From contig NZ_CAMIGN010000012.1 in the NCBI RefSeq assembly GCF_946221935.1, positions 22,823 to 86,822 of the forward strand: 64,000 bases of DNA. Reading direction: 5' to 3'. Origin of the DNA: an uncultured Corynebacterium sp. Its GTDB lineage: Bacteria > Actinomycetota > Actinomycetes > Mycobacteriales > Mycobacteriaceae. The notes beneath the pieces are model-generated. The model was not told where the DNA came from, searched no databases, and was given only the letters and a program-made list of their open reading frames with translations. The stretch's first letter is position 1. Every line of letters begins with the position of its first letter. Positions 50,709 through 59,107 of this stretch are shown here, in pieces. The translations under genes and the position numbers were made by a program.

Positions 50709-52442
50709 ATGGCATGGGAGATAGCGTTCATCGGGTTGATCGGCGGGCTGGTGACGGGACTTTCGCCTTGTATCCTGCCGGTGCTGCCGATTGTGCTGGC
50801 GGTTAGTGCAGATAGACGGCGCAAACCGTGGCTGGTGGCAGCAGGTATTGCGTTGAGCTTTACGCTGGTCACCCTGCTGGGCACTGTGGTTCTTAGTGCT
50901 CTGGGGCTGCCGAAGGATCTGCTGCGCTGGGCGGGCGTCGTGCTTTTGGTACTGGTCGGTGTAAGCATGCTGTGGCCAGCGCTGAGCGACCAGCTGGAAC
51001 GGCCTTTTGCGCGGATTCGCATTCCGCAGTGGATTCAACGTCTCACCACGGGAGGAGGCTCCGGTTTTGGCATCGGTCTGGCGCTAGGTGCGGTGTATTC
51101 CCCCTGTGCAGGGCCGGTTTTGGCGGCGGTTATCGTGGCGGGTGCGACGGGGCAGATCGGTTGGGGCAACGTGATTCTGGCGATCAGTTTTGCCATCGGT
51201 GCTTGCACGCCGTTGTTCTTTTTTGCGCTGGCGGGCAAGCGAATCGGCACGCGGGCGGATTTCGTACGTGCTCACCGCAAGGGCATCTCCTACGGCGCGG
51301 GTGCACTGGTGATTGTGTTGGCGGTGGCGATAGCGTTCAACGCTCCGGCGGCGCTGCAACGGGCGCTTCCGGATTGGACGGCGGGTGTGCAGGAAAAATT
51401 CAACGCTTCCGATCGCACGCAGAATGCTTTACAGCAGGCCAACGGCATGGGAAGCACCGGTGAACACGGCGCGGATGGAAAGCTGGAAACCTGCCGTACG
51501 GCCTCCCCGGATCAGCTCCGCGATTGCGGCTCCGTGCCGGCCTTCACTGGCCTGGAGGGTTGGATAAATGCGGAAACCCCGGTGGACCCGCAACATCCTG
51601 CGAAGGTTAAGGGGAAGCAGACCATCACGCTGGTGGATTTCTGGGCCTATGCCTGCATTAACTGCCAGCGGGCCAACGAGCACATAACCAAGCTCTTCGA
51701 CCGCTACAGGGATAGCGGCCTGCAAGTGGTGGGTGTGCATGCCCCGGAGTACGCATTCGAGCGCGAGACCTCCAACGTTGCTGCCGCCATCCGCGACCAG
51801 GGCATCCACTACCCCGTCGCGCAGGACAACAACTTCACCACGTGGCGAGCCTTCAATAACCGCCACTGGCCTGCGCATTACCTGGTGGATCACACGGGCA
51901 AGGTTCGCCAGCTCCACGAGGGCGAAGGCGCTTATTCCGAGACCGAACACCTGGTCCGCGAGCTACTCTCGGCGGCCAATCCGGGTATCGAGCTGCCTTC
52001 GCCGGTAGAGGAAGGTAGGGATTCTTCTAATGACGCCACCAGTTCCCGCAAGCGGAACCCGGAGACGTACCTGGGCACGCGGCGCGCGGAGTATTTTTCT
52101 AATCACGCGGGTGAGTACAAGGACGGAACCCACGAGTTTGCGAAGGTGCAGCCGGAGGCGCTGCACTACAGCTTGGAGGGCAAGTGGAGGTTGGCGGAGC
52201 AATCCATCCGTCCGGTGGATGCGCCGGCGATGTTGCACCTGAACTACCAGGCCAGGCGCGTGCAATTGGTGGTCTCTGGCCGGGGTGAGATCTCGGTGAC
52301 CTACGGCAACGGCACAACCCGCCGCTTCCCCATCAAGTCGGATGGCACGGTGGATATCCTGCGCGAACCCGAGCAGCAACAGGGCGAGTTGAGCGTGGAG
52401 GCTGGCAAGGGCGTGGAGCTCTACTCACTGACGTTTGGGTAG
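50709..52442 (+). CDS. dipZ: DipZ: CcdA-type membrane domain fused to thioredoxin-like and C-terminal binding domain
   Basis: 577 aa from the ATG at 50709 (AAGGAG upstream). Residues 1-235: a CcdA/DsbD-like core of six to eight helices with GLSPCILPVLPIVL and YSPCAGPVLAAVI, the two redox Cys elements. Residues 285-430: a TlpA-like thioredoxin domain with FWAYACINCQRANEH (CxxC). Residues 450-577: a beta-rich DipZ C-terminal domain like that in M. tuberculosis DipZ. It passes electrons from cytoplasmic thiols to extracytoplasmic disulfides. Divergence from the Met-rich lipoprotein and SigK genes parallels the mycobacterial SigK regulon. Confidence 0.92.
   Translation: MAWEIAFIGLIGGLVTGLSPCILPVLPIVLAVSADRRRKPWLVAAGIALSFTLVTLLGTVVLSALGLPKDLLRWAGVVLLVLVGVSMLWPALSDQLERPFARIRIPQWIQRLTTGGGSGFGIGLALGAVYSPCAGPVLAAVIVAGATGQIGWGNVILAISFAIGACTPLFFFALAGKRIGTRADFVRAHRKGISYGAGALVIVLAVAIAFNAPAALQRALPDWTAGVQEKFNASDRTQNALQQANGMGSTGEHGADGKLETCRTASPDQLRDCGSVPAFTGLEGWINAETPVDPQHPAKVKGKQTITLVDFWAYACINCQRANEHITKLFDRYRDSGLQVVGVHAPEYAFERETSNVAAAIRDQGIHYPVAQDNNFTTWRAFNNRHWPAHYLVDHTGKVRQLHEGEGAYSETEHLVRELLSAANPGIELPSPVEEGRDSSNDATSSRKRNPETYLGTRRAEYFSNHAGEYKDGTHEFAKVQPEALHYSLEGKWRLAEQSIRPVDAPAMLHLNYQARRVQLVVSGRGEISVTYGNGTTRRFPIKSDGTVDILREPEQQQGELSVEAGKGVELYSLTFG
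52021..52037 (-). repeat. GGCGTCA motif plus A/G tract (minus orientation) in dipZ
   Basis: The minus strand reads GGTGGCGTCATTAGAAGAAT; in dipZ the plus strand encodes SSNDATS in a linker between domains. Confidence 0.5.
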
Positions 52443-52639
52443 TGCTGGCGGGATCTGCGGTATCCCACAACGCCGAGGGTAGTTACGGAGACAATCGCCG
52501 CCAGCACCGCAATTAGCATCAACTTGGAAGCTAGCGGGTCAGAAAGAATAAAGGCCTGTCGCAGGACAAACAAGACGAGAATCGACAGCACCGAAGCTAT
52601 CGACAAGGCCTTAAGAACCGAAATCTTGCTCATGCTCAT
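52421..52639 (-). CDS. Small two-helix membrane protein, hypothetical
   Basis: 72 aa with two helices (about 12-30 and 40-60) and a basic, polar tail (YRRSRQHYPNVSE). Its 3' end overlaps the convergent dipZ by 22 bases. The start at 52639 (or 52633) has a weak AGAAG upstream. I recognise no family; coding status is moderately likely because of the clear topology. Confidence 0.5.
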   Translation of the reverse strand: MSMSKISVLKALSIASVLSILVLFVLRQAFILSDPLASKLMLIAVLAAIVSVTTLGVVGYRRSRQHYPNVSE

Positions 52640-52908
52640 CAACTTCTTTTATCGCCTTTCATAGGTCGAACACATCATGAATGTCTTCAAGGCTAGACCC
52701 TCACGAGCGTTGCGCAACCGTTCAATTGGAGCCGCAACCCCGTGGTTGGAGTAAATTAGCCGAGAAAATTCATGGTTAAACACGGATATCGAACTGGCAC
52801 ACCAACTGATGTCGCTCCCCGCCACTAAACTAAGTTCTACACCCACCAAAGATGTCTAAGCACCTGCCCGCCGTAGACAACTGCACAGCAGATCAGAAGG
52901 AACACGAC

Positions 52909-53157
52909 ATGACCGCCGACAATCGCACCGAAGATCAAAAAGTAGCCGCTGTCCGCGCCTCCATGACCATGGCCGGATATACCATGACAACCCAAGACGA
53001 AGAGGACGTCCGACGTATCTTCCAAGGAGAAATCACCGGCGACGAAGCTGTACTGGAAGTGTTGGAACGACACGGTTACGGCGACAGCGAACGTGCCAAG
53101 TTCCTTCGTAAACGCATCGCTGAAAGCAAGAAGGAAAAGCCGAACAAGCAAAAATGA
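52909..53157 (+). CDS. VbhA-like antitoxin domain protein without nearby toxin
   Basis: 82 aa from the ATG at 52909, which has AAGGA eight bases upstream; a longer frame to 52852 lacks one. The sequence VAAVRASMTMAGYTMTTQDEEDVRRIFQGEITGDEAVLEVLERHGY follows the small helical VbhA pattern (an inhibitory alpha-helix pair with a G-E-I-T turn) that blocks Fic-type AMP transferases. It ends with a Lys-rich tail. No Fic domain (HxFx(D/E)GNGR) is seen in the window, so it is an orphan or acts in trans. A strong terminator follows immediately. Confidence 0.65.
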   Translation: MTADNRTEDQKVAAVRASMTMAGYTMTTQDEEDVRRIFQGEITGDEAVLEVLERHGYGDSERAKFLRKRIAESKKEKPNKQK

Positions 53158-53192
53158 AGGCCTCCCCGGGTTTACTTTCCGGGAGGGCCTTC
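53156..53192 (+). terminator. Intrinsic terminator after the VbhA-like gene
   Basis: GAAGGCCTCCCCGG and CCGGGAGGGCCTTC form a long GC stem around TTTACTTT-containing loop sequence, directly overlapping the stop codon. It also separates this gene from the minus-strand tRNA-Ala. Confidence 0.75.
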
Positions 53193-53206
53193 ACCGTGTT
53201 TAGTTG

Positions 53207-53279
53207 TGGAGCATAGGAGAATCGAACTCCTGACCTTCTGCTTGCAAAGCAGATGCTCTACCAATTGAGCTAATGCCCC
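53207..53279 (-). tRNA. tRNA-Ala (anticodon TGC)
   Basis: The minus strand begins GGGGCATTAGCTCAATTGGT, has anticodon loop TTTGCAA (anticodon TGC) within the stem ATCTGC/GCAGAA, and a T-arm AGGAGTTCGATTCTCCT. Acceptor GGGGCAT pairs with ATGCTCC with one G-T wobble. CCA is not fully encoded. Paired with tRNA-Ile next to gyrA, as in many actinobacteria. Confidence 0.95.
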
Positions 53280-53349
53280 TTGACTATCGAACGAAGCTTC
53301 CGAAACTATATCAGATGCTTTGACTCTCTAGCGAAAGGTGTTCGATTGG

Positions 53350-53423
53350 TGGGCCTAGGAGGACTTGAACCTCCGACCTCTTCGTTATCAGCGAAGCGCT
53401 CTAACCGCCTGAGCTATAGGCCC
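53350..53423 (-). tRNA. tRNA-Ile (anticodon GAT)
   Basis: The minus strand begins GGGCCTATAGCTCAGGCGGT, has anticodon loop CTGATAA (GAT) in the stem TTCGC/GCGAA and the T-arm GGAGGTTCAAGTCCTCC. Acceptor GGGCCTA pairs with TAGGCCC perfectly. The 3' CCA is not fully encoded. It precedes tRNA-Ala by 70 bases in the same transcription direction. Confidence 0.95.
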
Positions 53424-53505
53424 TCGAACGAGTAGAAACATTACCCACCAATCCAGGCAATCACCAAATCGGCTGGTCAGATGGCTTTTTTATCGCTGAA
53501 AAGTA

Positions 53506-53526
53506 GGCGTCACAAAGAACAGAAGA
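53506..53526 (+). repeat. GGCGTCA motif plus A/G tract (intergenic)
   Basis: GTAGGCGTCACAAAGAACAGAAG, between the DUF3566 stop and tRNA-Ile. It is identical to the 50676 copy over GGCGTCACAAAGAACA and agrees with the 24242 copy over GGCGTCACAAAGAA. Confidence 0.6.
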
Positions 53527-53527
53527 A

Positions 53528-54166
53528 CTAGCGATCCAGCTGGATGCGAACACCGCCGAGGATGCTCGACGAGGCGTTGTAAATCAATGCGGCAACCGGC
53601 GCTAGAAGAGTGAACAACACAACCTCGAAAAGCCCAATCGCTATCACGCCGCCGAAGTACATGCCCGCAGAGAAACCATCAGAGCTCGTCAGGTCACCCA
53701 CCAGCGAGTCCAAACGATCCCACGTGCCCGCAACGCTGAGGACGATGTAGATCAGCGCCATGGCCACAAACCACACGGCAAACAACGCCAGATTGAAGAT
53801 GAGCGCCATCTTCAGGGCACTGACGGGCTCAATGTACGTAATCGTTCGCTGCACGCCACGCTTAGCGGGATTACTGGGCTTGCCCGCCTTGCCTGACGCA
53901 TCGGGCTTCGCCTCCGGCTGAGTGGACACAGCACTCTGGTCGGGCTGGCTGGACGCAACAGTCTCCGAGACCTTGTCACCAGGCTTTACAGTGCCCTGGC
54001 CGTCTGCCTTGGCTTGATCCTTCGCCGTGGTTTGCACAGCTACCTGAGCATTCTTTGTCTCCTCCGCGGTTGGCTTTGCGTTCTTCGCATTCTTCGCGTT
54101 CTTTGCCTGCGCGCTCTTGGAGTTCTGAATGTTCTTCGCATTCGGCGGGGGCGTTTGGTGCGTCAT
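53528..54166 (-). CDS. DUF3566 membrane protein next to gyrA
   Basis: 212 aa. Residues 1-108 are disordered and rich in Ala, Lys, Asn and Gln (AKNAKNAKNAKPTAEETKNAQ). The DUF3566 domain follows (about 110-212): RTITYIEPVSALKMALIFNLALFAVWFVAMALIYIVL, a loop, a second helix and a C-terminal YNASSSILGGVRIQLD. Genes of this family lie downstream of gyrA throughout the Mycobacteriales. Function unproven; a division-related role has been suggested only by context. GGAG precedes the ATG; an 11-base repeat array lies in the leader. Confidence 0.87.
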   Translation of the reverse strand: MTHQTPPPNAKNIQNSKSAQAKNAKNAKNAKPTAEETKNAQVAVQTTAKDQAKADGQGTVKPGDKVSETVASSQPDQSAVSTQPEAKPDASGKAGKPSNPAKRGVQRTITYIEPVSALKMALIFNLALFAVWFVAMALIYIVLSVAGTWDRLDSLVGDLTSSDGFSAGMYFGGVIAIGLFEVVLFTLLAPVAALIYNASSSILGGVRIQLDR

Positions 54167-54174
54167 CGCATCTC

Positions 54175-54217
54175 CGTGCTTGTCGGTGCTTGGTTGGTGC
54201 CTGTTTGGTGCTTGTTC
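54175..54217. repeat. Tandem 11-base repeats in the DUF3566 leader
   Basis: GGTGCTTGGTT, GGTGCCTGTTT and GGTGCTTGTTC are consecutive, with a partial fourth copy CGTGCTTGTC nearest the start codon. In the transcript they read as GCACC-centred units. Confidence 0.75.
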
Positions 54218-54260
54218 GGCACTTTGTTGTTACTCGTTCAGATTTTTGTGCAATTACGAC

Positions 54261-54292
54261 AGTAGCCTAGCGGTTTTAACCGCCAGGCTACT
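54261..54292 (-). terminator. Strong hairpin downstream of gyrA
   Basis: AGTAGCCT-A-GCGGTT-TT-AACCGC-C-AGGCTACT is a 14-base-pair stem with one internal mismatch, 33 bases after the gyrA stop. No long U-run follows, so it may be a terminator or an mRNA-protecting structure. Confidence 0.6.
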
Positions 54293-54324
54293 TGGACTTA
54301 CTTGTTGGGCTTTCCGTAGACGAC

Positions 54325-56838
54325 TTACTTAGAGTCGGCTTCCGCCTTCGCGGTGGCCTCGGCAGACTCTTCTGCCTCTTCTTCCACGTTGCGGTCCACG
54401 GCCACCAGCTCGTTGCCCTTCGCCAGGTCCACAAGACGTACGCCCATCGTCGCACGGCCACTGTTGCGGATCTGGCGCACCTCGGTGCGGATTACGCCGC
54501 CGTTGGAGGTCATAGCCAGAATCTCGTCATCATCGTTGACCGTCAGCGCACCGATCAGCTTGCCGCGCTTCTTGTCATACTTAAACGCAACCACGCCCAG
54601 GCCACCACGACCCTTCGTCGGGTACTCCTCCATCGGCGTGCGCTTGCCGTAACCACCAGAGGTAGCCACGAACAAGGAGGAGTCTTCAGCCACGACCGTC
54701 AGCGCCAGCAGCTGGTCTTCCTCACGGAAGCGCATGCCCTTCACACCGGCGGTAGCGCGGCCCATCGGGCGCAGCGTCTCATCGTCAGCGGTGAAGCGCA
54801 TGGCCTGGCCTTCTTCGGAAACCAGCAGCAGGTCGTCCTCGGCGGTGCACAGCTGCGCACCAACCAGGCGATCGCCCTCGTTCAAGTTGATGGCAATCAG
54901 GCCGCCAGAACGGGCAGTGTCGTAGTCCGTCAGGCGAGACTTCTTCACCCGGCCGTGAGCGGTAGCCAGCACCAGGTACGGGGCATCCTCGTAGGACTGG
55001 ATCTGGATGACCTGGGCGATCTGCTCGCCCGGCTGGAACTCCAGCAGGTTAGCCACGTGCTGGCCGCGAGCCGTACGGGTGGCCTCCGGCAGCTCGAAGG
55101 CGCGCAGGCGGTACACGCGGCCGAAGTTGGTGAAGAACAGGATCGTGTCGTGCGTCGAGCAGACGAAGAAGTGGCGTACCACGTCGTCCTGCTTCAACTC
55201 GGCACCGCGCACGCCCTTGCCGCCGCGGCGCTGGCTACGGTAACTATCCACCTTCGTGCGCTTCGCGTAGCCGGTGGAAGTGATGGTCACAACCACGTTC
55301 TCGCGGGCAATCAGGTCTTCCTCGGACACGTCGCCGGAAGCGGCGATGATCTGCGTGCGGCGCTCGTCGCCGTACTTATCCACGATTTCGGCCAGTTCGG
55401 CGCGAACGATGTCGCGCTGCCGCTTCGGGGATTCCAGGATCGCCTTCAGGTCGGCGATGGTCTCTTCCAGCTCCGCCAACTCGTCGATGATCTTCTGGCG
55501 CTCCATGGCGGCAAGACGGCGTAGCTGCATAGCCAGGATGTGGTCGGCCTGCACCTCGTCGACATCCAGCAGGTCGATCAGGCCAGTACGGGCCTCGTCC
55601 ACCGTCGGGGAGCGGCGGATCAGGGCGATGACCTCGTCCAGCATGTCCAGAGCCTTCACCAGGCCGCGCAGGATGTGGGCGCGCTTCTCGGCCTCATCCA
55701 GGCGGTACTGGGTGCGGCGCACAATCACGTCGATCTGGTGGTCCACGTAATGGCGCAGCATCTGGTCCAGGCGCAGGGTGCGCGGCACGCCATCCACGAT
55801 GGAAAGCATGTTAGAGCCGAAACTGGTCTGCAGCTGGGAGTGCTTGTACAGGTTGTTCAGCACCACGCGCGGCACAGCGTCGCGCTTCAGGGTAATGACG
55901 ATGCGCATACCCACGCGGTCGGAAGACTCATCGTCGATCTTGGAGATTCCGGCAATCTTGCCGTCGCGGATCTGCTCGGCGATCGAAGCTACCAGGTTGT
56001 CCGGGTTTACCTGGTACGGCAACTCGGTGATGATAATGACCTGGCGGTTGCCCTCTTCCTCGATGTTGGTCACGCCACGCATGCGGATGGAGCCACGGCC
56101 GGTGCGGTAGGTATCCTGGATGCCCTTGTCGCCCACAATCAGGCCGGCGGTTGGGAAGTCCGGTCCCTTCACGCGCTCGATGCAGGCCTCCAGCGCGTCG
56201 GCCTCTTCGGCCTCCGGGTTATCCAGCATCCAGTAGATGGCCTCTGCCAGCTCGTTAAGGTTATGCGGCGGGATATTGGTAGCCATACCCACGGCGATGC
56301 CGCCGGAGCCGTTCATCAGCAGGTTCGGCACGCGGGACGGCAGCACTGTCGGCTCGGTGGTCTTGCCGTCGTAGTTGGGCTGGAACTCGACGGTGTTCTC
56401 GCGGATGTCGCGCACCATCTCCATCGCCAGGGGCGTCATGCGGCACTCGGTGTAACGCATGGCGGCCGCGCCGTCGTTACCACGGGAACCGAAGTTGCCC
56501 TGGCCGTCGACTAGCGGATAACGCATGGACCACGGCTGGGCCAGGCGCACGAGGGTGTCGTAGATCGCGCTATCGCCGTGCGGGTGGTAGTTACCCATCG
56601 TGTCGGCGACGGGCTTCGCGGACTTCACGTAGCTGCGCTCGGGGCGGTAGCCGTTGTCGAACATCGCGTAGAGGATGCGTCGGTGCACGGGCTTCAGACC
56701 GTCACGGACTTCGGGCAGGGCGCGTCCGACGATCACGCTCATGGCGTAATCGATGTAGCTGGACTTCATTTCCTCCTGCAGATCGATCGGTGTGACTCGA
56801 TCGAAGAGGTTGTCGCTACCGTTATTGTCGTCGCTCAC
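54325..56838 (-). CDS. gyrA: DNA gyrase subunit A
   Basis: 837 aa. The breakage-reunion domain has catalytic Tyr129 (AAAMRYTE) and the quinolone-determining region NYHPHGDSAIYDTLVRLAQPW with Ser90 and Asp94, the residues of susceptible enzymes by this numbering. The C-terminal beta-pinwheel contains the GyrA box QRRGGKG and repeated (G/A)(Y/F)GKRT-type blades, with an acidic tail (EEEAEESAEATAKAEADSK). With GyrB it introduces negative supercoils. The 3' end of gyrB lies 6.9 kb upstream, so five unrelated genes separate the pair. Confidence 0.97.
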   Translation of the reverse strand: MSDDNNGSDNLFDRVTPIDLQEEMKSSYIDYAMSVIVGRALPEVRDGLKPVHRRILYAMFDNGYRPERSYVKSAKPVADTMGNYHPHGDSAIYDTLVRLAQPWSMRYPLVDGQGNFGSRGNDGAAAMRYTECRMTPLAMEMVRDIRENTVEFQPNYDGKTTEPTVLPSRVPNLLMNGSGGIAVGMATNIPPHNLNELAEAIYWMLDNPEAEEADALEACIERVKGPDFPTAGLIVGDKGIQDTYRTGRGSIRMRGVTNIEEEGNRQVIIITELPYQVNPDNLVASIAEQIRDGKIAGISKIDDESSDRVGMRIVITLKRDAVPRVVLNNLYKHSQLQTSFGSNMLSIVDGVPRTLRLDQMLRHYVDHQIDVIVRRTQYRLDEAEKRAHILRGLVKALDMLDEVIALIRRSPTVDEARTGLIDLLDVDEVQADHILAMQLRRLAAMERQKIIDELAELEETIADLKAILESPKRQRDIVRAELAEIVDKYGDERRTQIIAASGDVSEEDLIARENVVVTITSTGYAKRTKVDSYRSQRRGGKGVRGAELKQDDVVRHFFVCSTHDTILFFTNFGRVYRLRAFELPEATRTARGQHVANLLEFQPGEQIAQVIQIQSYEDAPYLVLATAHGRVKKSRLTDYDTARSGGLIAINLNEGDRLVGAQLCTAEDDLLLVSEEGQAMRFTADDETLRPMGRATAGVKGMRFREEDQLLALTVVAEDSSLFVATSGGYGKRTPMEEYPTKGRGGLGVVAFKYDKKRGKLIGALTVNDDDEILAMTSNGGVIRTEVRQIRNSGRATMGVRLVDLAKGNELVAVDRNVEEEAEESAEATAKAEADSK

Positions 56839-56914
56839 TGTTTTGAGAAGCCTTTCTGTTTAGCCTTCAGACCTATCCATTCTACCCCCTTGTTGCGGGT
56901 TTCCTGCGCTTTGG

Positions 56915-56929
56915 AGGCTTTGTGACGCC
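56915..56929 (-). repeat. GGCGTCA motif (minus orientation), intergenic
   Basis: The minus strand reads GGTGGCGTCACAAAGCCTCC, 77 bases upstream of gyrA in noncoding DNA. Confidence 0.5.
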
Positions 56930-57120
56930 ACCTTTCCCGCCCCGTTAGGTGAATTCGAGATGTTGCACGGGTAAATAACCGCTGAACTCATGCGGATGCA
57001 TCCTCTTCGCCGTGCGAGGTCACAGAACCAGGAGTTAGATCAAAAGTGTCAAACACTGACCCTATTGCAGCCATAGCCAACTAGTGGCTTTGACCGCTAT
57101 CGCAAGAGGAAGCCCAAACA

Positions 57121-59067
57121 ATGAACTCTCCTAAGCCCCTCACCGCTTTTCGCAAGGTCGCGTCGATGGCCGCCTCCAGCGCCCTGCTACTTACTGCAGC
57201 CACCGGCGGCATGGGTGTTGCCGCCGCCGACGACGCTCAGGCCAAGCCGAAGACTCCCATCGAGCACGTCGTCGTCATCTACAGCGAGAACATCTCCTTC
57301 GACCACTACTTCGCCACCTACCCCAAGGCCGCGAACAAGGACGGCGAGAAGCTGCAGTCCAACGACCAGGATGCGCCGAAGTTCAAGGCAAAGAAGGGCA
57401 CCCCGAAGGTCAACAACCTGGCTAGCGAGGATCTGCTGGGTAAGAACAACCCCAACTCCGTCAAGCCTTTCCGCCTGGGCCCGGACCAGGCCGTCACCGT
57501 GGACCAGAACCACGAGTACTCCGCGCTGCAGGAGGCCTTTAACAACGGCAAGATGGACAAGTTCCCGGAGACCGTCTCCACCGACGTGGATAAGGAAAAC
57601 GAGGGTCTATACGCCCGCCCGGGCATGACCATGGGCTACTACGACGGCAACACCGTCACGGGTCTGTGGAACTACGCGCAGCACTACGCCATGAACGACA
57701 ACAGCTACTCCACCATCTTCGGCCCGTCGACCCCCGGCGCGCTGAACCTGGTAGGCGCCACCGTCGCCGGCGCGACCATCCACGATCCATCAAACGGTGA
57801 GCAGGTGAAGATCAAGCCGGGCGAGTCCGACGAGTTCGCCGGAGTATCCAAGGACGGCAAGACCGTTACCGTCGTGGGCGATCCGGATCCGCTGTACGAC
57901 GACTGCTCCAACAGCTCTTCCTCCAAGACCGACGAGGTAGCTGCGCTGCACAACAAGAACATCGGTGACCAGCTGAACGAGAAGGACATCACCTGGGGCT
58001 GGTTCCAGGGTGGCTTCCGCCCGACGGAGAAGGCCACGGACGATGCCCGCGCTCGTTGCGGCGCCACCCACAAGACCCTGACCGGCCAGGAGAAGACAGA
58101 CTACAACCCGCACCACCAGCCGTTCCAATACTTCGCCTCCACCGCCAACCCACACCACCTGGAGCCCAGCATCCCGGACATGATCGGCAAGTCCGATCAG
58201 GCCAACCACCAGTACGACCTGCAGGATTTCGATACCGCCCTGGAGAACAACAACCTGCCGGCCGTGAGCTACCTGAAGGCCTCCAACTACCAGGACGGCC
58301 ATGCGGGCTACTCCAACCCACTGGATGAGCAGGCCTTCATGACCCACTACATCAACGAGATTCAGAACTCTGATCAGTGGGATTCCACCGCCATTGTCAT
58401 CGCCTACGACGACTCCGATGGTTGGTATGACCACCGTGCCCCGAAGGTTCTGAATGGCTCCAACGACACGACCAAGCTGGAGGAAACCGGTAAGCCGATC
58501 GATTCCAAGATCTGCACCGACGCTGCCAAGAAGGTCGGCGTGGCCGACGACGCGGACGGCCAGTGCGGCCCGGGCACCCGCCAGCCCATGCTGGTTATTT
58601 CCCCGTACTCTAAGGTCAACCACGTGGATAACACCTACACCGAGCAGACCTCGGTGACGAAGTTCATCCAGGACAACTGGGAGCTGGGCCGCCTCAGCGA
58701 GCACAGCTTCGATAACCGCGCGGGCAAGCTGGACAACATGTTCGACTTCGACAATGCCAGCGCGGAGAAGCTGTTCCTCAACGAGACCGATGGCACCGTC
58801 GCCAAGGACTACGACTCCATCGAGCGGGTGGATGACAGCGACCGCGCGGGCGAGAAGCTGAAGGACGTCGCCGAGGGCATGAACGACCCGAAGGTCACGG
58901 AGAAGGACGTGCAGAACGCCGCAGCTTCCAACAGCAAGAACAATGCTGCGGGTGGATCCGATGGCTCCAACCACCTGGGCGCCTGGCTGGGCATGGGCGC
59001 GGTGGCCGTAATCGTGTTGGGCTTCCTCACCTGGATCTCCAACCGCAAGGGCGGATCCGAGAGCTAG
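57121..59067 (+). CDS. Exported, membrane-anchored phosphoesterase (phospholipase C/acid phosphatase family)
   Basis: 648 aa. A signal peptide (cleavage near AAADDAQA, residue 40) is followed by a PF04185 phosphoesterase domain: IEHVVVIYSENISFDHYFATYP (metal-binding Glu-Asn and His), FGPSTPGALNLVGAT, and IVIAYDDSDGWYDHRAP with RQPMLVISPYSKVNHVD. A C-terminal helix (about 620-640, LGAWLGMGAVAVIVLGFLTWI) plus a basic end anchors it to the membrane. AGAGGAAG precedes the ATG. It may release phosphate or lipid headgroups at the surface. efeO starts 40 bases later. Confidence 0.87.
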   Translation: MNSPKPLTAFRKVASMAASSALLLTAATGGMGVAAADDAQAKPKTPIEHVVVIYSENISFDHYFATYPKAANKDGEKLQSNDQDAPKFKAKKGTPKVNNLASEDLLGKNNPNSVKPFRLGPDQAVTVDQNHEYSALQEAFNNGKMDKFPETVSTDVDKENEGLYARPGMTMGYYDGNTVTGLWNYAQHYAMNDNSYSTIFGPSTPGALNLVGATVAGATIHDPSNGEQVKIKPGESDEFAGVSKDGKTVTVVGDPDPLYDDCSNSSSSKTDEVAALHNKNIGDQLNEKDITWGWFQGGFRPTEKATDDARARCGATHKTLTGQEKTDYNPHHQPFQYFASTANPHHLEPSIPDMIGKSDQANHQYDLQDFDTALENNNLPAVSYLKASNYQDGHAGYSNPLDEQAFMTHYINEIQNSDQWDSTAIVIAYDDSDGWYDHRAPKVLNGSNDTTKLEETGKPIDSKICTDAAKKVGVADDADGQCGPGTRQPMLVISPYSKVNHVDNTYTEQTSVTKFIQDNWELGRLSEHSFDNRAGKLDNMFDFDNASAEKLFLNETDGTVAKDYDSIERVDDSDRAGEKLKDVAEGMNDPKVTEKDVQNAAASNSKNNAAGGSDGSNHLGAWLGMGAVAVIVLGFLTWISNRKGGSES

Positions 59068-59107
59068 AACTAATAGGCGCCATTATTAGCCACCATCGGT
59101 ACCAGCC

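Noticed and set aside
55540..56514. 324-codon plus-strand open frame opposite gyrA
   Set aside because: Shadow of gyrA, which is unmistakable on the other strand.
56945..56963. Half DtxR-like site TTAGGTGAATTCGAG upstream of the phosphoesterase-efeOB block
   Set aside because: Only the left half matches the consensus, which is too weak to call although iron control of efeOB would be expected.
57790..58974. 394-codon minus-strand open frame opposite the phosphoesterase gene
   Set aside because: High G+C gives long antisense frames; the plus strand has signal peptide, catalytic motifs and membrane anchor.
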